Of a DNA stretch of 64,000 bases, positions 22,253 to 35,457 are shown piece by piece. The notes beneath the pieces are model-generated. The model made no database searches and was not told the origin of the DNA. It saw only the letters and a list, made by a program, of their open reading frames with translations. The DNA is from Allacma fusca (Eukaryota > Arthropoda > Collembola > Symphypleona > Sminthuridae), in contig OX359246.1 in assembly GCA_947179485.1 (NCBI GenBank), positions 74,985,508-75,049,507 on the forward strand. The letters run 5' to 3'. Position 1 is the first letter of the stretch; each line of letters starts with the position of its first letter. Both the position numbers and the translations under genes were made by a program.

Positions 22253-25200
22253 ATGGTGAAGAGCTGCTGTGGCCTGGGAGACATCCGGGCAGGAGCAAGG
22301 AACATTGCAATCATCTCCATGGTAATTTAAACCCCAATATTTTATACCTCTAAACCCATTTTTACCGCAAGCCCGAAGTGTGCATAGTTTAATTTAATGG
22401 GGTCCATTATTCAAATACATAAGGATCTGAAATGGGTTCGTGTAAAAAAATTAGAAGGAAAATGAATGATTCGATTTAAAGGAAAGCGCGTTGAAGCCCT
22501 GCTCGGAGGCGCCTGAAATGTTGATAGATTTAGGGTTTCATTGTGTCTCTAATTCATCCGTGTGAATAAAAATTTTTTCCCTCACTGGAAAACCCGTCAC
22601 AATCTATTCTTACAGCTTTGCTTATGGGAAACCACATGGATGCACATGTTATGACAAATGCTGGCAGTGCTCTGTGTGGGTGAGGATTGGGTTGATATTG
22701 GCAACACTCCTACACGTTCCATGGGCTAATTCTGTTCCTCGTATAACAAATTAGCCCTTATAGGATCCAGCTTCAAGCAAAATCTCTTCGGTGAAACAGC
22801 TCAAGGCTTTATACAGGGTCCCGCTACGATGTTCAAAGTTTTTAAAACGTTTGTGTCTTAGTTGACTACCGTATTTGGGGAAATTTGAGGGTTTGCATGA
22901 ACAAAACTGTTACTGAAATTTTAGACAAAATGTTGTGGAATCTTCGAAACAAATTGAGTGGAATTGTTTACACAAATTTGTTGTATTTTGGAGAATGATT
23001 TTTGGGGGAAATGTTTGAAAATTTTAGAGAACAATTTGGGAAAATTTTTGGAAATTTTAAAAAACAATTTGGAGAAATTTTTGGAAACAATTTGATGAAA
23101 TGTAGAGTAATAATTTGCTGGAATTTTGTACAAGAATTTACCAGAATTTTGAACCAAAATTTACCAAAATTTTGGACAAAAATTTACCAGCATTTTGCAC
23201 AAAAATTTACCAGAATTTTGAACAAAAATTTACCAGAATTTTGAACAAACATTTACCAGAATTTTGAACAAACATTTACCAGAATGTTGAACAAAAACTT
23301 ACCAGAATTTTGAACAAAAATTTACCAGAATTTTGAACAAAAATTTACCAGAATTTTGGACAAAAAATTACAATAATTTTGGACAACAATTTACCAGGAT
23401 TTTTAACAAAAATTAACAAGAATTTTAGACTGAACTTTATTGAAATAATTTCTAAAAATATCAGAAACATTACCCAAATTATCCAAAAATATTTGGGAAT
23501 TCAATTTAAAAAAATAATTTTGAGGCTTTTGAATAAAATTTTGCCCCTACTGTACGCAAAGGTTCAAAGGGGAGTAAACCGCAATGGCCACCCGGTGTGC
23601 ACACTAATCCCAGAATTTTTTACTCCTAAATGGGATTTACACTTGCGGGTTGACGCTTCCACTCAATGAGATTTTATTAGTTGTTATAAATCACGTTTTT
23701 TGCCATTTCCCTTCCCTCCTGCAGCGCTAAAATTCCTTGTCTAAAGTACATCTCTTATTCAAATTTTTTTCCAGTCTGAAAAAATATTTTAATCTGGTTC
23801 CGCCTCAATTACTTTTAATTGTTATTGCTTAGCAGCCTTCTCGTCTTCATTTAAATTTTAGACCTTAACAAATTTTCAAACACACAAAAATATTTACCAA
23901 CCCGTCAAAAAATTCCCCCTTCTATTTACAAAACCTACAAACAGAATAAATATGAAATTTTCAGTTTGCAAGAGACCCCCCCCCCAGAGAAATAATACTC
24001 GCCGGAAAATCTCCCGCAAAATCTTACCTTACCCCATTTACTGCGTCCTGCAAGAATTTACATAAATATTAAATTAATTTATACTAGCCACAAAAACCAA
24101 CCCTGAATATTTTACGTAAAGTGTAAAATCTTGTTTTGCATTCGGGCAGATAAACTAGGAAAAATATTTTCCAGGAATATTGCATTGATAATGTTAATGT
24201 GAGATAAGAACGACGTAATAAGCCACAATTTAAAATGAATTTTCCTCATTGAAAATGTCAAGTTCAGGGTTAGTCCTATTCCCATCTATTTTGCCAATGT
24301 CATCTAATGTGAACTTGAGTATATGCATAATTTTTGAATGGAAGCGAGGAGGGAGGAAATGAAGGAGAAAATCCAAAGATAAAGTGTAATTTGCATGGAT
24401 GCACAGAGTGTGAGGGAGCCAAGTATGTGTAAAGAATGAGATAGCTCCAGCATAAAATTTGAATGGGGGAAAATGCAATTAGCACAATACTCTATGCTCC
24501 ATGCATAGTAAATAAAGGAGTGGAAACTCTTTATTTTAACGACTTTTTTTTACCACTTGACAACTTTTTTTTCAAAAGGTGTGTGTAATCATAAATTTGC
24601 ATGAACACACTCCGCAGCTCCTTGAATTTGTCATTACAGTCAAGAGCCCATGTATTAAATTCAAATTAAATATTATTACAGGAATTTATCCCCTCGTTCC
24701 ATCCGTCCTCACAACCCTTTTAATCTCTAATAATTAATCTTCACAAAAGGTCTAAACGTCAGGAGAAAAATTTACAACCCTAACTATATACATTTTGAGG
24801 AATTGTCAAACCCTTCCCTAAAGCAATTTTTGGCTCCTCTATAAATACATTTGCATGCAAAACCCTTAAAACATCTTCTTTCAAAAAATGCATAAATTAG
24901 TTAGAAAATAATTTTGGGGTTTTAAATTTTTTTTGTGCAAATTTTGCAAAAATGTTTAAAAATTTGTGGTTTAAAAAATTCTGAAAAATTTTAAAGGTTA
25001 AACCGGGTTTTAATTTTTTTTTGCTGAGCTGGAATATTGAGCTGGGATAAATTTGAGGGATAAGTGGGTGGTTTATTTGAAATGAAATCTATTCCTGGGG
25101 AAAATATGCTGATAAGATTGTGGATGTGAGACCGAAATCGGGCAATGCCTATAAATCAGTGGGGTCTAATGAAGCGGAGGAGATAAATCAGGCCAAGGTT

Positions 25201-28200
25201 TGATAAAACTGAAGTTTGGGCTCTCTCTCTCTCTCTCTTTTGAGAGACAAGGCTAGAAATGTTGGCTGAGGAAGGGATTTAAGTGGAGCGGAGCCTCTGC
25301 CCCATGTGCACTTGACATTGAGAGAAAGATGATACGCACTTGACGCCCAAGTCAATTTGATGGGATCAATATAGCAATATAGGGTGGAAGGAGAAACCAG
25401 GCTTCGGGAATCCAATTGGGACTTGAGCCTAATCTACCCAGACTGGGCTAAATGTAATCAAATGCAATAATTGCAGTTTTTGACAGCTCCGAGAGACACA
25501 CGACAGAGAACACATGAGCTCAAGGCTAATTGCAAGCGCATGTGTCTTCACAGCAGACTATGTGATTACACAAAAATTACATAGGAAATGTCAGGGAAGA
25601 TTAAGAGCAACATTTCCCCTCCGAAGGACGCTCCCAGCCCAAAACATCCAATTTGCCAAGTTTTCCCTCAACCACGACTCTCAAGCTCAATCCGCACATT
25701 TAGCCTCTAATTTGGTTTCACTTATTTTCGAGAAAATACAATTTAACTCCCATTTGGTAAAAAACGTATTTGAGACATACAGGAATTAAACACTCGTAAC
25801 GCTATACAGTACTTAATTGGGGCGAATGTTTTGGTCAAATTTCTGGCGCAATTTTTCTATATTTTTGTTACAGAATTTTTGCAAGTTTTGGTCAAATTTC
25901 TGGCGCAATTTTTCTACATTTTTGTTCCAGAATTTTTGCAAGTTTTGGTCAAATTTCTGGCGCAATTTTTCTATATTTTTGTTCCAGAATTTTTGCAAGT
26001 TTTGGTCAAATTTCTGGCGCAATTTTTCTATATTTTTGTTCCAGAATTTTTGCAAGTTTTGGTCAAATTTCTGGCGCAATTTTTCTATATTTTTGTTCCA
26101 GAATTTTGCAAGTTTTGGTCAAATTTCTGGCGCAATTTTTCTATATTTTTGTTCCAGAATTTTTGCAAAGATACCAATTTGAAACCACAATATGCATTTA
26201 TTGGTTTCCTTGTTAAAAACACATGCGCTCGTACTGGGTACATAAAATTTAGGTACAAGAACATTTTTGGAGTTGACAGTTTTTGTTTAGCAGTCAGTGG
26301 TGTGGGGCAAGTGATGCGCAAACTCTTACATGATTTTGTAAATTGGGAATTGGGAAAAAGGGTCGTTGGTACTTGAAAGTTAGAAATTGTTGATTTTTTG
26401 GAAATTTGCGAGAGCTATCCTCGCCACTAGATCACATGGGAAAAATTGGTATGTCAGAGGGATTTGCAACATTTGAGATAAACTTACTGTTGAGTCAGCT
26501 TCGTGGAGATTGTTAACAATGAGGTATTGAGTGCTCGAGTCAGTTACAATTAGGAGGATAAGTTATTGGAGGCCCGCATGCAATTTGATACGCTATAGTT
26601 TTTCTTTGCGCTCAACCTCTCCTGCAAACACACACACACACACAAAACCACGATCCGGAGAGAAGTTACGCTTGACAGGTTGAGCCTATACAAGGTGACT
26701 GCTATCCCTTCCCTGGGTTTGCTAAAAAACAAATACGCATAACGATTCTGAAATCATATCCACATCTGCACAAAACCATTTTAATTTGTTCAAATTGTCA
26801 TTGCTAAAGGGTTAAAAAGCCTTAAAATCTTTCAAAACGATTTGCGTCTAAAGTTACCAATCGATTTCAAAAACGAATACAGATTCAACAACAGTTCAGG
26901 AAAATCATCACAAGACCTCAAGTTTTGAAACAGATTTTTGGAGACATTTCTTTCAGGACTTTGGGTTAAATTAAGGTCTAAGATTTTACATTTTTGACAA
27001 TTTTGACACAACAAGCCTTTTGCAAGTCAGTGTGAAAATTTTGTAATTAAAATTTGATGAAAAAAACAGGTTTAGATGAAATTTTAATCTTTTTGTTCGC
27101 GGATGAATGATAATAATTTTGGAGGTAATTTTGAAGAGAATTTTGTGGATCAGGGTTTTAAATACAGTAGTGTGGATAGCATGGAGGAAATGGTACGGGC
27201 CAGGCTGTATCTCATAAGAACAGTTACTGAATGTAAAATGTCCTCAGATTTCCTGTCATCGTAGCCTTGCGGGGAGAAAGGAAGTTGGTTCTTTTTGAAA
27301 TTGGGCTGACAACTGAGGACATTGACTACCTGTCAGGCGTTTGTTTACCTCGCAATTGGAAATGTGATCTCACGTGTCGTCATGTGTCTGATCCCCACGG
27401 AAGACTTGTAATGTTTTACTCGACGATATTTATCCCTGTTTCTTTGGGCCTGACATTACTCTCTGCCAAGGTTCAGTTTCCCCATCCATTTATATAAGGA
27501 GAAATAAATTGCGAGCTCTTGATTGCGTTGTTTGTTTTCCTTGAAGAAGCTTCCCGCCTTATTTGGAGCTCCCTCATTTATTATTCAGTGGACAGTTGGG
27601 ATAAAAAAAAAACTTGGATCGTGTGGCTCAACGCTAACGCTCGCTCCTCTTCTCGCCCAACCAACAAATCCTCAAGCTCCATATTTCCCCTTAACTTAAT
27701 TCTCACGTCAACATTTCATGGAAACAATTTTCCATCTCAAATTTTTGAGTAATTTACGCTATTTCTCACCTGTCAGCCCAAACATGACTACATTTCAACA
27801 TGTTGAATTTCCCCCTCTCCAATTTTCTAAACGGTAGGATTTTTTACAACTGTTTTCAAATGGGAGCTAAAATTCCACACGGACAAATACACTCTTAACG
27901 TATTTTACTTCAAAAATTTTAGCCCCAAATTATGAGCTTTATCATGTCTGCAATTTTAAATGGGAAAATTTTTCACCCTTGTGTTTTTGGGGAAAATTTA
28001 AAAATTTTTTTATTTTCCTTCAAATTTTTTACCCCAAATTTTGGTTTAAAATTTTTTTTTCAGGAGAAATCATTTTTCAAGATTTTGTTCAAATATTTCG
28101 TAATTTAAGGGTTTTTGAATTAAAAGGCGGAACTTTTGCTAAATATTAAGCATTTTTATGGGCAATTGTGTTCTCGTCATTGGAAAACATTCAGGTAGAG

Positions 28201-31158
28201 ATTTTTTGATAAAAATGCAAATCTGAATGTAAATACTCGATAAGGGCGCGTGGGTAAAAAAATATACAAGAATTTTATCTACAAAAAATGAGGTCAAAGG
28301 TCATTCAATTCCAAAAAAGGAATCCGAAGCGGCCCGTCTGTGAAACAAGTTGTTAGAAAATCATTTTCGTGTTTTAGTGCCAACATTCATATAATGGGGT
28401 TTAAAATGCACTGTCACCGTATTTATAAAAATTGGGACTCCAAACCGGAAAATTATGTTGCAGGGCTCTGCTGCATACACACAGAGAGATAGTTACATTT
28501 AAAAATATTTGACTATTTTTAGAGGCGTAATTCTTTTTAAGCATCATCGCCCCTAAATGTATGTAGCTCTGTGTGAAAATGCATTGAAAACCCGTTTAAA
28601 AGGATAAAGTGGAGTGGGAACATATAGGGTCGGAGTAAGTAAATATAATTTAAAAGCAAGGGAAGGAATGCAAAGTGGATTTTCGAGACGGAAATAGGTT
28701 CAAAAAATGCGGAGCAATTTAGGGAAGATTGGGTTAATCGAGAATTTCCATTTTTCATCCTGTCAAATATGGGAAGGGAAGTTGGGGACTGTGTGTGTGG
28801 AGATGGGATTGATTTAGGATTGAGTTGTGTAAACATTTCCTGGGCAAGGAATGCGTCTGACTTGAGAGTATGGATGGAGACGAGAACGTGACAATTATTA
28901 GCAAGGAGAGGATTATTTTTAGCCTGTTGAGGAGCACTGAGTTTTCACTGGGCTGGAGTGAACCACGTCACAAGTCCCGTTAACTCTTCACGTTTAGCCC
29001 TCAATGGGAGTTCATGCCGTACAAGGTGCCTATTAATAGCCATGTGCACTTTTAATTTGTGCCAGGTGACAGAAAAACCCTCCGTCCCCATACATTAGAC
29101 CCTTAGGGGGTAATACGCTAAATTTTCATTATTTTCCAAAACCTTCCCTCAAATTCTACAATTTCACTCCGGAAATAACATTTTTTACTATTCACATGAG
29201 GAAAGAGATTTGAAAGAGATTTGAAAAAAAATTTAAAGAGATTTTGAACATTTTGTGTCAAATTTTCCTTTTATTTTTGTCGTGGCCCAATAATTTAGAA
29301 TATTTTCACGTGATCTGAATATATGCCCACAAAATACGGGGCAAATTTTTGAGGACAAAAAATTTTCGCACCATTTTTTAAAAAATTAGCCGCAAAAGGA
29401 ATAACATTTTTTTACAATTGCTTTTGCAAGTTTTAGGGGTACGACAAGGGTTTGGGGAACTTTTCCTATACACTCACTCAGTATTCCCATTGATTCACAT
29501 CTCTAACGGCCTCAGCCTCTCCAACTATTTACATTTATGTGGCTCTGCCCAAATATCAATGATGTAATTGTCTACTTTTTATTTATGGACCAATTATGAT
29601 TACACCGACATTCATTCCCCACATCCCTTTTTATGAGCGACCTTAATTTGGGAAATGGCCCGTTCATTACAAAAACGCTTTAATTTTGGGGGCTCTGATC
29701 ATTAATAGCTCTGAATGGGACTGAGTCCCTGGGAATCTTCATTAATGTCTTCCTATTATTTTTCATCACTTCTGATCCCCCTTTCAGCATTTGTTCGAGT
29801 CTTCTTGAGAAAGTTTCTAGACACACGTTGCACGCACTTGGAGTCATTGTAAGGGGTATAAGGGTCATTGAGATAAACTTGACTTGATCGGAGGTCAAAC
29901 TGGAAATTAAACTTGTGTTTTTTTGATCTCATCGCACTTGATTCGGAGAAACGAATTCAGTTTGGACTTTCCTGAGGAGGAGGAGACACCTGACTCACTG
30001 GGAATATTTTGAATAATTTTGATTCCTCGTTTTGTTCACAGTTGTATGATTTGCTAATGATGGCTGCCCTGCTGTTGATCCTGCTCTTGCACGTTCCGCA
30101 CTTGCCTTGGAAGGAGCATCCCGAGACGAAGGTGGAGAACGAGGAAATCAGCATCAAGCTAATATGTATGTGTACGCCCAATGTCAATTCCCCCCTCATT
30201 CCCTTTAATGGTCTAATTAATTAAAGGACACCTGTTTTGTTCCTAGTTTACCAAATTCTTCTGATCATTACCATCAGCATCAGATCCATTCATCTCATCC
30301 CCAGCTTCCTCCTTCTCTACTCGACTTGGGAGGTAGGTCTTTTATCGAGCTCAACAATTTATTGACAGTCCTAATTTATTATCCTGTTCTGCTTCAACCA
30401 TGGCTCAGTCGTCAGTCGTCAGCACCTCCGCCTTCTTTGGCCTGTTCACATCTGTAAAATCAAATGTGCAGAGTTATCACATATCAAAATCAAAATCTTA
30501 TCAAAATTTAATTCTTTTGATCAAAATATTTTTAATTAAAATAATTCCCAATTTTTGTTCCCAAGAAATGTCGATATCACTACAATTATTACAGGATTCT
30601 TTCCCTCTTTTAAAATCAATTACAACCCTTAAGAATTTCAAAATTTCCTCATCTCAATAGATGATTTTACATGGACACACTGTAGATTATAATTTGCTGA
30701 ATAATTTTAAATTGAGCGGCAAATTTTAAAAGAGGACCCTTAACAAAACAAAATTTTGCTTTTGGAATATATTGTAAAATTAAAAGAATGGAAGTCCTTT
30801 AGTGCAGATGACCCTTAATATTTTTTTAAATGATAATAATTAAATGATTGTTAAATTAATGAAATGATTTGATTTGTGTTTGGAATTAATATGAGAAAAT
30901 AAATTGTAGGAAATACCACGTGGAGTGTCCTTCTGGTTGTTCATGGGCGTCTTGGACGTGATCTTGCACTTGACATGGGTGGGTGTCCCATTGTTGATGA
31001 AATGGCCTTTGGACAAAACAGTCATTTTGGTCTCCTTCGTCCTTCTGGGGGTGGCAGTGATCCTGTACTTCATTGCCTGCATCAATAGCTACGCCGCCTG
31101 GATCCGAGACAGACACCATGACCTGAGGGCCAAGCGTCATCTCAAAGACTACTATTAA
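22253..31158 (+). CDS. Four-transmembrane-helix membrane protein (175 aa, DUF4728/LAPTM-like)
   Basis: Four exons join in frame with GT-AG borders: 22253-22321, 30042-30165, 30247-30332 and 30910-31158 (TAA). The 175-residue product begins MVKSCCGLGDIRAGARN and has four hydrophobic segments at about residues 17-41, 62-92, 97-122 and 130-155. A lumenal/extracellular charged loop (HPETKVENEEIS) follows helix 1. The C-terminal tail is basic, ends KRHLKDYY and is probably cytosolic. The CC start, an Arg/Gly just before helix 1 and four helices recall arthropod DUF4728 / lysosome-associated small tetra-spanning proteins; this assignment is tentative. No catalytic residues are expected. Intron 1 is 7.7 kb and repeat-laden, while introns 2 and 3 are short. 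A likely poly(A) signal lies at 31877. Function unknown. Confidence 0.8.
23138..23415. repeat. 23-bp tandem repeat (ttaccagaattttgaacaaaa)
   Basis: About a dozen copies of a 23-24-bp unit, nearly uniform at 23200-23370 and degenerating at both edges. It lies in intron 1 of the membrane protein gene. Confidence 0.8.
25830..26168. repeat. 57-bp tandem repeat, six copies
   Basis: The unit starts ggtcaaatttctggcgcaat and ends ccagaatttttgcaagtttt. Copies begin near 25833, 25890, 25947, 26004, 26061 and 26117, almost identical apart from a one-base deletion in the last interval. As 57 is a multiple of three, it opens 19-residue repeat frames on both strands, which are not taken as genes. Confidence 0.9.
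28291..28303 (+). promoter_or_regulatory. Consensus DR1 nuclear-receptor element
   Basis: AGGTCAAAGGTCA is a perfect direct repeat of AGGTCA with one-base spacing, the site bound by HNF4- and RXR/USP-type receptors. It lies in intron 1 of the membrane protein gene. A chance match is possible. Confidence 0.3.
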
Positions 31159-31900
31159 AATATATTAGATTTCCCGGGAGACCGGATTTAACCATAGGAT
31201 TGTGTAAAAATGTATTAAAATATATAAAAAGGGCACTCTACTTACACCCGAAGTTACCCCAAAAGAAAACCATGAGGACGGACTAATAATACAAGTGGTG
31301 CTGTGGAGGAGGTATTAAGACGACGAGGCCTTCAGGTTTTTAACTGCACGCTTAAACAAATAGGACAATGTTTTTTTTTTTAAAAAGAAACACAAGGCAA
31401 TCACTGTGCCTCTCTCTCTCACTGTATACGCCTATAGAAAAGTACATCAGATTGTATTTTACAATTATTGTTCAAATGCATTTTAATTGTTTGAAAAGAA
31501 TTATTTGTCATACCTTTACAGTTCCAGTATATAGTCCACTATATATATATATTTACATGTTGTGAGGATATTGTTGTAGGGACTTTATATCACATGGCAA
31601 TGTTATTGAGCAATTTCAATGGAAGTTCTGTATTAATTTGGAAGAGACAACGTTTACATAAGTGGATTTTAAAATGCGTGCGTCAATGAATGAGGAGACG
31701 GAGACCCTACGTTTAAAAATCATACTAGAGCTTTAATCACAAGTTAAGTTTTGGCGCTCTGTCCTCACTGAGTGCCAAACATGTCTGAAGACGGAATAAT
31801 AATTATTATTAAACAGTTTATCTCACTAGTTATTATTTTTTTATTTAGTTTCAATGTAACCTTGATATTTATGTGCAATAAATCAAATATTGGATGCTAA
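31159..31900 (+). other. Probable 3' UTR with poly(A) signal AATAAA at 31877
   Basis: This follows the TAA at 31156-31158. The first canonical AATAAA downstream is 31877-31882. It contains a (CT)n tract near 31403 and an (AT)n tract near 31540. The UTR length is inferred. Confidence 0.4.
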
Positions 31901-31978
31901 ATCAATATTATTTTTAATTTGATTAGGTTAAGATAAGACTGTTTACAAATTCAAAATTCCCGGCACTGGTCATTAGAA

Positions 31979-32878
31979 CAGTGATCGTTAGAAGAATCAA
32001 AACCTTGTATGTACTTGGTTCCGTTCCTGGTTCCTTAAAAATTTCGGGTGCAGACATTTTATGAACCCAAACCCGTTCCCGTGTACAGAAATTTGGGGAG
32101 AAAATTTTTGTTTCCAAAAAATTACTTTTAATTAAAAGTTGCCGATACAAATGAGACTAATAAGTTTGTTACTTCAAGTAGAGTTAATTTTTATTGACTT
32201 TGATAAAGGTTTTTAAACTATGGCAATACATATCATGAATATATAATGGATAATCTGAGACCATGTGACCAATCGGCAGCAGTATTGGTGAATTAGATTA
32301 AAGATCGACGATAGAAGGACGTGTGATGATAATTTTCAGTGAATTTCTTATTTAGTGGGTTAATTCTAGATGGTATCCCTGAATGTTTTCATGATTAAAT
32401 GATTTAATGTATTATATAGATAATAGAGATAGAGATTATGTCTTTATATAGTTGCAAGATACAGTGGTAATAATTCCATGTATATGCAAGATATAGTTTG
32501 CAAATGCCATACCATGGGACCCACTTTGCAGGAATTCATTGTGTTTCTGCCCAATGTTTTTTCGATATGCTGGCGGGAAATACGAAAAGAAACACAGAGT
32601 TTGAGTTTGCCCAAAGATTGCTAACGTACCCAGTGTTCCCGGGTACTCAGACATGGTGCAGTGTGTTTACTAATGCTGTTCCCGTTCCCGACGGGAATAG
32701 CGCTGCTTAATTTTGCATCGTCCCCGTTCCCGTACCTGTCCCTGTACCCAAGGTACGAGTCCAAAATCGATCGTACTCAAACCGTTCCTAACAATCTCAA
32801 GAACAAAATATACGCACCCATTTCGTTCCATCCCGTTCCCAAAAACCCGGGTGTCACCCGTTCCCATAACAAGCACTG
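31979..32878. mobile_element. Non-autonomous hAT-type element, TSD CATTAGAA/CATGAGAA
   Basis: The flanks CATTAGAA (31971-31978) and CATGAGAA (32879-32886) match at seven of eight positions. The ends are CAGTGATCGTTA and the inverse of CAGTGCTTGTTA. Subterminal parts carry GGTTCCGTTCC / CCCGTTCCCGTAC words; the right third is densest. It lies just beyond the 3' end of the membrane protein gene. Confidence 0.7.
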
Positions 32879-32886
32879 CATGAGAA

Positions 32887-33533
32887 TAAGGAATTTTCAG
32901 GCTATTTGCAAGTTGTCTGTACGTGTCTCGGAGTCCAATGTAGTTATATGTTCAGGGTCTAAACAACATGTCTGTTTGGTGAGACATTGTCCCCCCAACT
33001 TTTTTACCGAAATCTAGTATTTAACGGATATTGGAAGCTAGTTTTGTTCGACAATTTTTTCAGGAATATTCTTATATTGTTATTCACTTTTATTTGCTAC
33101 CAAATGAAAATTTAATTTTGTTTTTGTTGAATCACGTATTATAGGTATTAGCAAATATAATCCTATAAACATTGAATTAATGTTAAAGGTACTGCAGAGC
33201 CGACTGACTCAAACGGATGTTTCAGGTTAAATTGCGTCAAATGCACACCTACTTTTAACCTATGCTATTTGCCTTAACACAGGATAGCTTATAGTATGTG
33301 CCACAACTATAGAACGCAAAATGACTACTCGACGTATTCACAACTCCCATTAAAACCAATAATACTTCAGATTAATAAAAAGTTAGCTTCTAAAATTCTC
33401 AAAAAGCATTGCTTCACATTTTTGACGACTGTGACCTTTCCTGACCAACGTCAAGAAAGTAAATTTTGACCAACCTTGTGAGACTAGGGATGGGGAAAAA
33501 AGATTATTATTGTTGTATATATTAGAGAATCGT
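32887..33533. other. Intergenic, no feature seen
   Basis: AT-rich spacer between two hAT-type elements. Confidence 0.4.
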
Positions 33534-33689
33534 CTGATAGCCAGGGATGTCAATTTCCAATTTTGTGATTACAATTAACGATTAACGATTACTTCGAAAA
33601 CAAAATGAATTTATAATTACAATTAATGATTAATGGGCTTATAACTAATAATTAATAATTACGATTAACGATTACTTTAAAAATATTAT

Positions 33690-34075
33690 TCACTGATGAT
33701 TACAATTAACGATTACTTTAGAAATAATTTTCACTGATGATTACAATTAACGATTACTTTAGAAATAATTTTCACTGATGATTACAATTAACTATTACTT
33801 TAGAAATAATTTTCACTGATGATTACAATTAACGATTACTTTGAAAATATTATTCACTGATGATTACAATTAAAGATTACTTTAAAAATAATTTTCCGTG
33901 TTGATTACAATTAACGATTACTTTAGAAATAATTTTCACTGATGATTACAATTAACGATTACTTCGAAAATAATTTTCATTGATGATTACAATTAACGAT
34001 TACTTTAAAAATAATTTTCATTGATGATTGCAATTAACGATTAACGATTATTTTGAAAATTAATTAATTGAGGAT
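33690..34075. repeat. 41-bp minisatellite A inside the hAT-type element
   Basis: The unit is gatgattacaattaacgatt followed by actttagaaataattttcact. Successive copies start 41 bp apart (for example 33695 and 33736), about nine in all, with point changes and some length variation toward the right. Confidence 0.85.
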
Positions 34076-34317
34076 TGCAATTAACAATGTAATGTGGGTA
34101 TTTAGATACTGCTTGCATTTATCATTTTAATAAGCTAACTTGTACAAAGGGTGAGACGAGGAGTTCAGGATTCTGTTCATGTCGTGTAAACTGCTCTGAT
34201 CGTAAACAGAGTGTATTATATCCTTTATATTATCAGCCAGATACACCGGACACTGCTTAGTAAAAACTTCTTCGAACCCTATAGACTGCTTAGAATTTTG
34301 GAGACGTCGCCAGCCCG

Positions 34318-34665
34318 ATAATTGATGATTACAATTGATAATTGATTTTTGAAAACGGCTAATTGATGATTACAATTGATAATTGATTTTTGAAAACGGC
34401 TAATTGATGATTACAATTGATAATTGATTTTTGAAAACGGCTAATTGATGATTACAATTGATAATTGATTTTTGAAAACGGCTAATTGATGATTACAATT
34501 GATAATTGATTTTTGAAAACGGTAAATTGATGATTACAATTGACGATTGATTTTTGAAAAAGGTTAATTGATGATTACATTTGATGATTGATTTTTGAAA
34601 AAGGTTAATTGATGATTACAATTGATGATTGATTTTTGCAAAAAGGTTAATTGATGATTACAATT
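34318..34665. repeat. 41-bp minisatellite B inside the hAT-type element
   Basis: The unit is aattgatgattacaattgat followed by aattgatttttgaaaacggct, about eight copies, the first five almost identical. It has the same 41-bp period and the same gatgattacaatt core as array A. Confidence 0.88.
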
Positions 34666-34783
34666 GGTGATTATTTCAAACAATCCAAGCTTACTAAATT
34701 AACGATTGATGATTAATAATTAGTAATCATTAATCGTTAATCATTAATCGTGATTATTAATCGTTGACATCCCTGCTGATAGC

Positions 34784-35449
34784 TCCCTAGGCAGCCTACA
34801 GAATTTCTTCCAAGGTATGTATCGCCAACATATTCGAGAGAACCAACCATCAAAAATCTTTTAGATCAAAATAGATGACGCTAAGGTGGAAATTGGCCAA
34901 GGATAGAATGTCTACAATCCTTGGAATCCATCTGATTCCCCGATATGACAATTTCCCAGGGCTGTCATAAATAAACCTGTCAGAAAGTAACATGTGAGGA
35001 AGATATAGTCGAAGATTGAATTTCTTACTTACTTTTCACAAGCAATGGCAGAGCTTCCAGTTTCTTCTGGACTAATTTCTTCCCATAACCAATAACATTG
35101 TTGGGCCCGTAAAGTTTCTGGTGAGACAATCCTGGATGCGTATCAGTACTGGCTTGTGGGCTTGATTTGTTTATAATCGATATTAAACAAGTAAGCAATA
35201 AGACAGCGTATTAAATGCTACTGATGACGGAAAAGTTAGGAATAATTTGTTTTGACGAATGCATGACAATCATGATGGAATTAAAATCACAGTCAAAATC
35301 TTCTTCAACTTTCAGACGGATAATTATTCCGGACGTCAATTATTACCTTTATAATTAAAATGATTATAGCTGAGATAAATGAGTACAACGTGTTTTGAAG
35401 TACACGCTTTAACTGCCGGGGACTACCATAAAATTCCCAAGTTCATAGT
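34784..35449. other. Intergenic, no feature seen
   Basis: AT-rich spacer without recognisable genes. Confidence 0.4.
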
Positions 35450-35457
35450 TCATAATT

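Larger units (their letters stand above)
22322..30041 (+). other. Intron 1 of the four-helix membrane protein gene
   Basis: A 7.7-kb intron with donor GTAATT and acceptor TTGTTCACAG. It holds a 23-bp and a 57-bp tandem array, AT-rich degenerate repeats, a C10 run near 23977, (CT)n near 25221, (CA)n near 26632 and a consensus DR1 site at 28291. No exon was supported inside it. Confidence 0.7.
33542..34775. mobile_element. Non-autonomous hAT-type element with two internal 41-bp minisatellites, TSD CTGATAGC
   Basis: A perfect 8-bp target duplication CTGATAGC lies at 33534-33541 and 34776-34783. The termini are the perfect 12-bp inverted repeat CAGGGATGTCAA. The body is built of GATTAACGATTA / TAATCGTTAATC words. 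No open frame of note is present. Confidence 0.9.

Noticed and set aside
25817..26376. Overlapping long open frames on both strands with 19-residue repeats
   Set aside because: They come from the 57-bp tandem array in an intron; frames are open on both strands for the same trivial reason.
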